A stretch of DNA of 6,649 bases from Phycisphaerae bacterium (GTDB taxonomy: Bacteria > Planctomycetota > Phycisphaerae > Tepidisphaerales > Tepidisphaeraceae): contig JAUJNJ010000141.1 of NCBI GenBank assembly GCA_030448225.1, positions 1 through 6,649 of the forward strand, in the 5' to 3' direction. Positions 1-4,992 of the stretch are shown piece after piece. The position numbers and the translations under genes are program-made. Within the stretch, counting starts at the first letter, position 1. Every line of letters starts with the position of its first letter. A model generated the notes under the pieces. The model saw only the letters and a program-made list of their open reading frames with translations. It searched no databases and was not told the DNA's origin.

Positions 1-658
1 ACTCGTGCTCGGCCCCGCTGGGCAGCTCGGGCACCAGCACCTCGGCCGGCCGCAGGCGGGCGATCTCGTCGAGCACCTGCCGCTCGTCGCCGGTGGCGGC
101 CGTGCATTCGCCGGTGCTCAGCTCCACCCACGCGACGGCCGCCTTGTAGCCGTCGGCCTTGGTCACGTTGAACGCGACGGCGGCCAGGTAGTTGTCCGAT
201 CGGCCGTCGAGCAGCGGGTCGTCGGTCAGCGTGCCCGGCGTCATCAGCCGGACGACCTCCCGCTTGACGAGGCCCTTGGCCAGGGCCGCGTCCTCCATCT
301 GCTCGCAGATCGCGACCTTGTGCCCGGCCGCGATCATCTTCCGCAGGTACGACTCGACCGCGTGGAACGGCACGCCGGCCATCGGGATCTCGTCCGGCGA
401 CCCCTTGTTCCGGCTGGTCAGCGCGACGCCGAGCGTCCTGGCGCACACCTTGGCGTCGTCCCAGAACATCTCGTAGAAGTCGCCCATCCGGAAGAACAGG
501 ACGTACCCCGGGTACTGCGCCTTGAACTGCTGGTACTGCCGCATCGCCGGCGACAGTGGCGGCGCCGCCTTCTCCGCGCCCGACTTCGGCGCCACCGGCT
601 TCGCCGGCCCGGCGGCGCTTTGCGGCTCGGTCGGAGTTGGGGGGGCGGCGTCGTGCAT
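1..658 (-). CDS. mutS: DNA mismatch repair protein MutS, N-terminal part (partial, runs off the left edge)
   Basis: MutS binds base mismatches and small loops in newly replicated DNA and starts methyl- or nick-directed repair in the cytoplasm. The 219 codons visible here cover the mismatch-binding domain I and the beginning of the connector domain. The diagnostic segment FFRMGDFYEMF is at residues 55-65, with the Phe-x-Glu pair that wedges into the mismatch at Phe61 and Glu63. It is followed by ALTSRNKG, IPMAGVPFHA and VAICEQMED, all MutS signatures. The rest, including the ATPase domain, lies outside the window. The start is ATG at 658. It gives an Ala/Pro-rich N-terminal extension of about 25 residues compared with E. 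coli MutS (Phe36/Glu38). ATG at 544 (Met39) is an alternative that would give a length nearer E. coli. No clear Shine-Dalgarno precedes either. The gene is transcribed divergently from the exonuclease-like gene at 938. Confidence 0.96.
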   Translation of the reverse strand, partial: MHDAAPPTPTEPQSAAGPAKPVAPKSGAEKAAPPLSPAMRQYQQFKAQYPGYVLFFRMGDFYEMFWDDAKVCARTLGVALTSRNKGSPDEIPMAGVPFHAVESYLRKMIAAGHKVAICEQMEDAALAKGLVKREVVRLMTPGTLTDDPLLDGRSDNYLAAVAFNVTKADGYKAAVAWVELSTGECTAATGDERQVLDEIARLRPAEVLVPELPSGAEHE

Positions 659-679
659 GGGCGGGAAACGAAGGTACTG

Positions 680-731
680 ATCCACCCGAACCTTTACCAG
701 AATCGGCACAGTTGGCTTCATCCACCCGAAC
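680..731. repeat. 12-bp direct repeat with 40-bp period upstream of mutS
   Basis: The 12-mer ATCCACCCGAAC occurs at 680-691 and again at 720-731, exactly 40 bases apart, in the mutS upstream region. The match extends to 13 of 14 bases if the two bases to the left are included. Read on the mutS strand, the copies lie roughly 20 and 60 bases before the start codon. Paired sites on nearly the same helix face (about four turns) would suit a dimeric regulator. That is inference only, because no regulator is known for them. Confidence 0.35.
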
Positions 732-768
732 AGCACCTCGCCACACCCCCGGGCGCCCGTGTGCGCTC

Positions 769-859
769 GGGCCGCGAGGGTCGCTTCGCGTCGTCCCGAC
801 TGGCTAACCCGGGGGGATACGACTGTGCCTGCGAAACCGCGAAGCGACTCCCGCGGGCC
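769..859. repeat. Imperfect 22-bp inverted repeat in the mutS/exonuclease spacer
   Basis: The arms are 769-790 and 838-859 and match at 19 of 22 positions when one is reverse-complemented. The inner 11 bases (780-790, GTCGCTTCGCG, and 838-848) pair perfectly. The spacer between the arms is 47 bases. The 279-base divergent spacer 659-937 holds no convincing gene. The element could be a mobile palindromic repeat, like others in this window, or a transcript-end or regulatory structure. There is no T-tract to support an intrinsic terminator. Confidence 0.6.
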
Positions 860-912
860 AACCCATTCCCGGCCTTGCGATTCCGACACGGTTTTCCCCC
901 TCGCCTGATGCC

Positions 913-931
913 TAACCGGTTCGGTTACACT
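913..931 (+). promoter_or_regulatory. Operator-like inverted repeat overlapping a -10-like box before the exonuclease-family gene
   Basis: TAACCG and CGGTTA form a perfect 6-bp inverted repeat with a 3-base centre at 913-927. It overlaps TACACT (926-931), which resembles a sigma-70 -10 hexamer and ends only 6 bases before the ATG at 938. No good -35 hexamer is visible. If used, the mRNA would be almost leaderless, which fits the lack of a Shine-Dalgarno. The inverted repeat would then lie where a repressor would block polymerase. Both readings are inferences from position. Confidence 0.3.
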
Positions 932-937
932 CCGCCC

Positions 938-2068
938 ATGCGCCTGACACCGCTTTCCCTCCTCGTCGTCCTCGTGGTCGCATGTCCGATCGTCGCGACC
1001 GCCGAGACGGTCACGATCGCGACGTACAACATCGAGCACTTCGAGAGCCACTTCGAGGCCCACCGCCTGCGCCGCGCCGTGCCGCGGGCGGCGACGCGCC
1101 CCGCCGCCCGCCCCGCCGGTGCCGGCGCCCCGTCCGATGGTCCATCGCTGATCTCGCCGGCCGACGCCGAGCGGGCGGCGCGAGTCGGCTCGGGGTTCGC
1201 GGACGGGCCGGAGGACGTGAGCCTGCCGGACCTGTTGCGGGAAGAGCGTTACCAGAACGACGAGGACAATTGGGAGGTCGCCGAGGTGATCGCCGATCCG
1301 CGGTTCAACCCCGACGTCCTCGTGATCCAGGAGGGATGCAGCCAGGAGAACCTCGAGTAATTCAACGAGCGCTGGTTGAAGAAGGCGTACGGCACGGCCG
1401 TCGTCTTCCCCACCAACACCGACCGAAACCAGCACCTCGGCATGCTGCTGAAGCCGGGCTTCAAGCTCGCCGAGAAGCGGGACAAGTACTACCTGGAAAA
1501 GGACACCGTCCCCAACGGCCGGGGCGACCGCCTCTTCGCGCGCGGGCCGGCGTTCTGCCTCATAGAAACGCCGGGCGGGTACCGATTTTGGGTCGGCGTC
1601 ACGCACCAGAAGAGCAAGTCGGGCAACAGCGTTGACGTCACGAAGTGGCGCAACCGGGAGGCCGTTCGCACGCACGAGATCATGAAGGAGCTCCGCCGGC
1701 AGGGCCCGGCCGACGTCGTCCTCCTCGGCGACGTCAACGACGACCTCGGCGTCGGCGAGTTCGAGGCCGAGGCGGGCGGCGACACGATCGCCAACCTCGT
1801 CGGCCCCCCCGCCGACAAGTTCGTCCTCGCGACGCGGGCACTGGCCGAGAAGGGCGAAATCTCCTTCGGCGGCTACTGGAACCCCCGCTACCGCAGCCTC
1901 ATCGACCACGTCGTGACGACGCCGGAGATGAAAGACCAGATCGAGGGCGTCGGCGTCTTCAAGGAAGGCACGGCCCGCTCGGCGAGCGACCACTACCCCG
2001 TCTACGTGAAGATCCGCAGCGACGCCGCCACGTCGCAGCCGGCGGGCGGCGCCGGAGCGAAGAACTAG
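938..2068 (+). pseudogene. Secreted endonuclease/exonuclease/phosphatase-family protein, interrupted by an in-frame TAA
   Basis: The frame opens with a signal peptide (hydrophobic residues 6-20, probable cleavage after ATA at 20-22), so the product would act outside the cytoplasm. The EEP metal-dependent phosphoesterase motifs follow in order: IATYNIE with Asn31, VIQEG with Glu132, THQKS with His223, LLGDVND with Asp265 and Asn267, LIDHV with Asp323-His324, and SASDHYPV with Asp351-His352. TAA at 1358-1360 stops the frame at codon 141 of 377, between the first metal-ligand half and the rest. Reading continues in the same frame for 235 more codons without another stop until TAG at 2066-2068. 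One base change (TAC or TAT, Tyr) would restore it. The 140-residue product lacks the catalytic His/Asp residues, and a restart at TTG 1376 would lack Asn31 and Glu132. It is therefore a recent pseudogene or a sequencing error. The substrate (nucleic acid, lipid or other phosphodiester) is not predictable. Family call is firm; intactness is open. Confidence 0.85.
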
Positions 2069-2099
2069 CATCAATCTGCGGCAATGCCGGTCAGCGAAT

Positions 2100-2181
2100 A
2101 GTTAGCCACAGATGGGGCACAGATAGATACAGATTCAGGCCGCATTATCTGAGTTCATCAGTGCCCCATCTGTGGCTAACT
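2100..2181. repeat. Perfect 21-bp inverted repeat (CACAGAT family) after the exonuclease-family gene
   Basis: The arms 2100-2120 and 2161-2181 are exact reverse complements over 21 bases (core GCCACAGATGGGGCAC), with a 40-base spacer. The left half continues with two more ACAGAT-like units (2120-2134). It lies 31 bases after the TAG of the upstream gene. A long loop and no T-tract make a classic intrinsic terminator unlikely. A dispersed palindromic element is more likely, possibly acting in 3'-end formation. The spacer 2069-2351 holds no gene; besides this element it carries the solo arm at 2256-2284. Confidence 0.8.
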
Positions 2182-2255
2182 TGTCTTGCGCGCCGCGCCA
2201 AACGCTCACCCGATGGCGAACTAGCGCAGACAACCAATACCCATCTAACTCTTCT

Positions 2256-2284
2256 CTCCGTGTCTCCGTGTCTCCGTGGTCCAA
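2256..2284. repeat. Solo arm of the CACGGAGACACGGAG repeat
   Basis: This stretch reads CTCCGTG TCTCCGTG TCTCCGTGG and ends in TCCAA. It is the same sequence as the right arm of the paired element at 4737-4927, apart from a few bases. No matching CACGGAG arm is present in the preceding 180 bases, so it is a solo or decayed copy. It lies about 70 bases upstream of the ABC permease start. Confidence 0.7.
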
Positions 2285-2336
2285 CTCTGCTCCCATGTCT
2301 GACCCGCCCCGCCTCGCAATCCGCCAGCGGGTGCCC

Positions 2337-2342
2337 TAAAAT
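2337..2342 (+). promoter_or_regulatory. -10-like box TAAAAT just before the ABC permease
   Basis: TAAAAT differs from the sigma-70 -10 consensus at one position and ends 9 bases before the ATG at 2352. No -35 hexamer is evident at the usual distance and no Shine-Dalgarno lies between. A near-leaderless transcript starting with the permease would fit, and this also favours 2352 over the internal ATG at 2430. It may be chance. Confidence 0.3.
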
Positions 2343-2351
2343 CCGCGCAAG

Positions 2352-3218
2352 ATGTCGACCGCGCCAAGCCTCGGCCTCGCCGCCGACGGCACATCGAACC
2401 CGCCGTTAACGCTTCCGCGTCCGGGGCTTATGCTGCCGGCCGTGTCGCTGGCGCGGCGCGAGCTCGTGCGGTTCCTTCGCCAGCGGCACCGGGTGATCGG
2501 GGCCCTCGCCACGCCGATCGTCTTCTGGCTGCTGATCGGCGGGGGGATGGGGCGGAGCTTCCGGGTGGAAGGGCTGCCCGGCGGCGACGATTACCTCCGC
2601 TTCTTCTTCCCCGGCACGATCGTGATGATCCTGCTGTTCACGGCGATCTTCTCGACGATCTCGATCATCGAGGACCGCCGCGAGGGGTTCCTGCAATCGG
2701 TCCTCGTCGCGCCGGTGCCGCGGATGGCGATCGTGCTCGGCAAGGTGCTCGGCGGGGCGGCCCTGGCGTTCGGGCAGGGGCTGATCTTCCTCGCCCTCAG
2801 CCCGCTGCTCGGCATCACGCCGCCCTTGGCGGGGTGGCTGGCGGCGATCGGGATGATGCTCGTGATGTCCTTCGGCCTGACGGCGCTGGGCTTCTGCATC
2901 GCCTGGCGGATGAGCTCGACCCAGGGCTTCCACGCCATCATGAACCTGTTCCTCATGCCGATGTGGTTCCTCTCCGGCGCCCTGTTCCCCGCCAGCGGCG
3001 CGTGGGGCGTGCTGCGGTGGACGATGGCGCTCAACCCGCTCACGTACGGCCTGGCGGGCCTGCGGCGGGCGATGTACTGGGGCGACCCGGCCGTCGTCTC
3101 CGGCGCGGCGCTGCCGGGGTTCGGCATCAGCCTGATCGTGAGCATCGCATTCGCCGGGGGGATGTTCCTGCTCGCGACTTTCATCGCCCGTGGACACGTG
3201 GCGGCCGACCTACAATGA
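2352..3218 (+). CDS. ABC-2 type transporter permease
   Basis: This is the membrane subunit of an ABC-2 family transporter (NodJ/DrrB/NosY-like), 288 residues. A basic amphipathic stretch (RRELVRFLRQRHR, 35-47) leads into a first membrane segment at about 48-66. Segments at roughly 85-106, 128-150, 155-185, 195-215 and 258-280 make six. The family-typical cytoplasmic loop EDRREGFLQSVLVAPVPR spans 107-124 and NPLTYGLAGLRR lies near the C-terminal end. The first 26 residues are low-complexity, so Met27 (2430) is a possible alternative start. No ATP-binding partner lies in the window, and the gene before it is unrelated, so the ATPase must be encoded elsewhere. The SCO-type copper chaperone gene starts 67 bases after its stop. 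That suggests, but does not show, a role in oxidase or copper-site assembly, as NosFY has for nitrous oxide reductase. The transported substrate is unknown. Confidence 0.93.
   Translation: MSTAPSLGLAADGTSNPPLTLPRPGLMLPAVSLARRELVRFLRQRHRVIGALATPIVFWLLIGGGMGRSFRVEGLPGGDDYLRFFFPGTIVMILLFTAIFSTISIIEDRREGFLQSVLVAPVPRMAIVLGKVLGGAALAFGQGLIFLALSPLLGITPPLAGWLAAIGMMLVMSFGLTALGFCIAWRMSSTQGFHAIMNLFLMPMWFLSGALFPASGAWGVLRWTMALNPLTYGLAGLRRAMYWGDPAVVSGAALPGFGISLIVSIAFAGGMFLLATFIARGHVAADLQ
3211..3216 (+). promoter_or_regulatory. -10-like box TACAAT at the end of the permease gene
   Basis: TACAAT matches the -10 consensus at 5 of 6 positions and overlaps the permease stop codon (TGA, 3216-3218). A TGGACA hexamer (3191-3196) resembles a -35 box, but the 14-base spacing is too short for a standard promoter. 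If active it would make an SCO transcript whose leader begins with the stem-loop at 3223-3270. Confidence 0.25.
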
Positions 3219-3222
3219 CCGG

Positions 3223-3270
3223 CCGGCGCTCGTGCCGGGCCCGCCGCGGGCGCGACGCACGAGACGCCGG
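3223..3270 (+). promoter_or_regulatory. Long stem-loop filling the permease-SCO gap
   Basis: Bases 3223-3235 pair with 3257-3270 as 13 base pairs with a single bulged A (3264). Inside, 3239-3243 pair with 3247-3251 around a 3-base loop. The structure starts 5 bases after the permease stop codon and ends 15 bases before the SCO start. No T-tract follows, so it is not a classic intrinsic terminator. It could protect the upstream mRNA end, weaken read-through into the SCO gene, or act as a regulatory leader. The pairing is visible in the sequence; the role is inferred. Confidence 0.5.
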
Positions 3271-3285
3271 TCCGACCACGACACA

Positions 3286-3942
3286 ATGGACAAGACGCAA
3301 AAGATCCTGACGACGTTGCTCTGGGGCGTGCTCGTGGTGGCGATGGTCGCCGTCGTGGGCACCGGGCTGTGGGCGCGCTGGCGCCACGACCCGGCCGCGA
3401 CCGCCGACGCCGCGGCCGCCATGCCGGTGCTCTACGACGCGCCGGCGTTCGCCCTGATCGACCAGGAGGGCCGGCCCGTGTCGAGCGAGCAACTGCGCGG
3501 CCGGCCGTACGTCGCGACGTTCATCATCACGCACTGCGCGGGCGTCTGCCCGATGATGACGCAGAAGATGGCGACGCTGCAGAAGGCCGTCCCCGCCGAC
3601 GCCGACGTGAAGCTCTTGTCGTTCACCGTCGACCCGGAGCGCGACACGCCGGCCGTTCTGAACGAGTACGCCAAGCGGTTCAACGCCGACCCCGCGCGGT
3701 GGCACTTCGTGACCGGCAGCAAGGCGCAGCTCGACGACGTGGCGCGCGGGATGAAGGTGGCGGTGCAGAAGGCGACGGACGGCTCGGACCAGTTCATCCA
3801 CACCGAGAAGTTCCTGCTGATCGACGGCGGCGGCCACGTCCGTGGCATCTACAGCAGCAACGACGATCAATCGCTGAAGCAGCTCGCCACCGACGCCGCC
3901 GCCCTCAGCCGCGCCGGCGCGGCCGTCGCCCGCAAGGGGTGA
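3286..3942 (+). CDS. SCO1/SenC/PrrC-type copper chaperone, membrane-anchored
   Basis: SCO proteins are thioredoxin-fold, copper-binding proteins that act outside the cytoplasmic membrane. They help build the CuA centre of cytochrome c oxidase or keep its cysteines reduced. This 218-residue protein has an N-terminal membrane anchor (about 7-28), an Ala-rich linker and the SCO domain from about residue 50. The copper ligands are all present: Cys84 and Cys88 in THCAGVCPMM (CxxxC), and His172 in FIHTEKFLLID. SFTVDPERDTP (112-122) is a second family signature. The start at ATG 3286 places the anchor at the very N-terminus. An in-frame upstream ATG at 3190 would overlap the permease and add a polar, Arg-rich stretch, so it was not chosen. 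It lies between an ABC-2 permease and a DUF420 gene, consistent with a terminal-oxidase maturation cluster. The family call is firm; the oxidase partner is not in the window. Confidence 0.96.
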   Translation: MDKTQKILTTLLWGVLVVAMVAVVGTGLWARWRHDPAATADAAAAMPVLYDAPAFALIDQEGRPVSSEQLRGRPYVATFIITHCAGVCPMMTQKMATLQKAVPADADVKLLSFTVDPERDTPAVLNEYAKRFNADPARWHFVTGSKAQLDDVARGMKVAVQKATDGSDQFIHTEKFLLIDGGGHVRGIYSSNDDQSLKQLATDAAALSRAGAAVARKG

Positions 3943-4042
3943 GTGGGTTCGGGGAGAGTCGAAACTGGCGCGGGACCGTCTGGTCGTGAAGCGCCGACGG
4001 TTGCCCCCGTGTGGCGACGCATCTTGTTGAACGACGGGCAAC

Positions 4043-4057
4043 GGGCCCTTCGGGCCT
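4043..4057 (+). other. Small GC-rich hairpin after the SCO gene
   Basis: GGGCCC-TTC-GGGCCT can form five G-C pairs plus one G-U pair around a 3-base loop, 100 bases after the SCO stop. The following bases are GCGGCTAAAAGG, so there is no T-tract on this strand. It may be a weak pause or terminator, or part of a dispersed repeat. Apart from this and the palindrome at 4108-4124, the spacer 3943-4130 shows no gene. Confidence 0.3.
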
Positions 4058-4107
4058 GCGGCTAAAAGGGGATTTCGGGACCGAGCGACGCGCTGTCTGA
4101 CGTTCTG

Positions 4108-4124
4108 AGCGCGGGTCCCGCGCT
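4108..4124 (+). promoter_or_regulatory. Perfect palindrome before the DUF420 start
   Basis: AGCGCGGG-T-CCCGCGCT is a perfect 8-bp inverted repeat around a single base. It ends 6 bases before the ATG at 4131 and 2 bases before a GAGG (4127-4130). As DNA it looks like a dimeric operator site. As RNA, a 6-bp stem with a 5-base loop would lie against the ribosome-binding site and could reduce translation. No evidence decides between these. Confidence 0.4.
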
Positions 4125-4130
4125 GCGAGG

Positions 4131-4730
4131 ATGACGATTGTGAGTGACGCGAACCTGAACGTCAGCTACCCGCCGACCCTCGTGGAGGTCGACGCGCTGA
4201 AGCGCCTGGCGCCGGGCAAGGCCCTGGCGGCCATCCTCGCGCTGAGCGTGCTCGTGTTCGGGTTCCTCGTCTGGCTGATCTACTTCAACGCGGGGCAGGC
4301 GTACACGTCGCGCGTAATCGGCGCGCTGCCGGCGGTGAACGCGACGCTCAATGGGATCAGCGCCGTGCTCCTCGTGGCCGGACTCGTGGCGGTGAAGCGC
4401 GGGCGGCTCCAGTTGCACCTGCGGCTGATGTTCGCGGCGCTCGGCAGTTCGGCGCTGTTCCTCATCAGCTACATCGTCTACCACAACTTCCAGGGGGACA
4501 CGAAGTTCGCCGGCACCGGGCCGATGCGGCCGGTCTACTTCTTCGTGCTGGTCACGCACATCGTGCTGTCGGGCGTGGCCGTGCCGCTGATCCTGACGAG
4601 CTTCTACCTCGCCCTCGCCGGCCGCCTCGCCGCCCACCGGCGGGTGTCGAAGGTCACGTTCCCGATCTGGCTCTACGTCTCGGTCACCGGCGTGATGATC
4701 TTCGCGATGCTGAGGCTCTTCGGCGCGTAG
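4131..4730 (+). CDS. DUF420 family membrane protein (CtaM-like, putative oxidase maturation factor)
   Basis: This 199-residue protein has five hydrophobic segments at about 31-52, 71-89, 99-117, 133-162 and 177-197. It shows the pattern I associate with DUF420: LPAVNATLNGISAVLL, LHLRLMFAALGSSALFLISY, YHNFQGDTKFAGTG, RPVYFFVLVTHIVLSGVAVPL and PIWLYVSVTGV. The histidines at 96, 118, 143 and 169 sit at segment ends, where they could bind a metal or heme. The only experimentally placed relative I know is CtaM of Gram-positive bacteria, needed for heme-copper oxidase maturation; a similar role here is inferred from family and from the SCO neighbour. The start is uncertain. ATG 4131 directly abuts the GAGG at 4127-4130, which cannot serve it. 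GTG 4140, three codons in, lies 9 bases from that GAGG, a normal spacing, so the true protein may begin at 4140 (196 residues). Confidence 0.92.
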   Translation: MTIVSDANLNVSYPPTLVEVDALKRLAPGKALAAILALSVLVFGFLVWLIYFNAGQAYTSRVIGALPAVNATLNGISAVLLVAGLVAVKRGRLQLHLRLMFAALGSSALFLISYIVYHNFQGDTKFAGTGPMRPVYFFVLVTHIVLSGVAVPLILTSFYLALAGRLAAHRRVSKVTFPIWLYVSVTGVMIFAMLRLFGA

Positions 4731-4736
4731 AAGAAA

Positions 4737-4927
4737 TTGAACCACGGAGACACGGAGACACGGAGGAAAGACGGAGAAGGCGAAGATGGAGGATGGAAGA
4801 GGGAGGATGGAGGAAGACGAACTCGAGCGGCTCGCCTGTTCTTCCGCCATCTTCCATCCTCGATCCTTCATTCTCGTCTTCTCTTCCTACCTCCGTGCCT
4901 CCGTGCCTCCGTGTCTCCGTGGTTCAA
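4737..4927. repeat. Paired inverted repeat with CACGGAGACACGGAG arms
   Basis: The outer arms 4737-4766 and 4898-4927 are reverse complements at 29 of 30 positions, each built from 8-base ACGGAGAC/CACGGAGG-like units. Inside, purine-rich 4785-4822 and pyrimidine-rich 4845-4890 are partly complementary as well, so the whole 191 bases is one long, decayed palindrome. It starts 6 bases after the DUF420 stop. The same arm recurs alone at 2256-2284. Open frames across it are repeat-derived, not genes. It looks like a dispersed, non-autonomous palindromic element; no transposase is present. The base-to-base pairing is seen; mobility is inferred. Confidence 0.85.
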
Positions 4928-4944
4928 CTTCCTATCCGATGGAA

Positions 4945-4974
4945 TTGAACGCCGGCCCTCGGCCGCGATATGAT
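4945..4974 (+). promoter_or_regulatory. Sigma-70-like promoter for the small CPSC protein gene
   Basis: TTGAAC (4945-4950) and TATGAT (4969-4974) each match their consensus hexamer at 4 or 5 of 6 positions and are 18 bases apart, within the usual range. The start point would be near 4981, giving a very short leader, and the likely AGAGG ribosome site (4981-4985) would fall at its first bases. The -35 box forms the right arm of a hairpin (4922-4932 with 4941-4950, one bulged base), which may be a regulator site. It is the best promoter match in the window. Confidence 0.45.
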
Positions 4975-4980
4975 GTTGTA

Positions 4981-4985
4981 AGAGG
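4981..4985 (+). promoter_or_regulatory. Shine-Dalgarno AGAGG
   Basis: AGAGG lies 7 bases before the ATG at 4993. It fixes the start of the small protein and rules out the longer frame that opens upstream in the repeat element. Confidence 0.6.
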
Positions 4986-4992
4986 TGTTGAG

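Noticed and set aside
5..1360. A 451-codon plus-strand frame covering the left end through codon 140 of the exonuclease-family gene.
   Set aside because: Its first 310 codons lie antisense to mutS and in the spacer and have no protein-like pattern. Real coding begins at ATG 938 with a signal peptide.
1358..1360. Reassigned TAA codon or programmed readthrough.
   Set aside because: TAA ends the OmpA-like gene in this same window, and no stop-codon recoding structure or selenocysteine context (which uses TGA) is visible. A simple mutation or read error is more economical.
2406..3197. A 263-codon minus-strand frame opposite the ABC permease, rich in Arg, Glu and His.
   Set aside because: It is antisense to a well-supported membrane protein gene. 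Its composition is what G+C-rich wobble bases give on the opposite strand.
3190..3285. Longer SCO form starting at ATG 3190.
   Set aside because: It would overlap the permease and put a polar Arg/Pro-rich stretch ahead of the membrane anchor; the stem-loop at 3223-3270 also fits a non-coding leader.
3181..4041. A 286-codon minus-strand frame opposite the SCO gene.
   Set aside because: Antisense to SCO with intact copper ligands; low-complexity Arg/His/Val sequence with no domain.
4062..4871. A 269-codon minus-strand frame across DUF420 and the repeat element.
   Set aside because: Antisense to DUF420, and its N-terminal part is translated CACGGAG repeat.
4737..4927. Possible CRISPR array because of the repeated CACGGAG units.
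   Set aside because: Units are 8 bases in direct contact with no unique spacers, and they are mirrored in a second inverted arm. This is a palindromic element.
4737..4973. A 78-codon plus-strand frame within the spacer after DUF420.
   Set aside because: Both ends are translations of the inverted repeat arms and the middle is the purine/pyrimidine-rich core, so it is repeat-derived.
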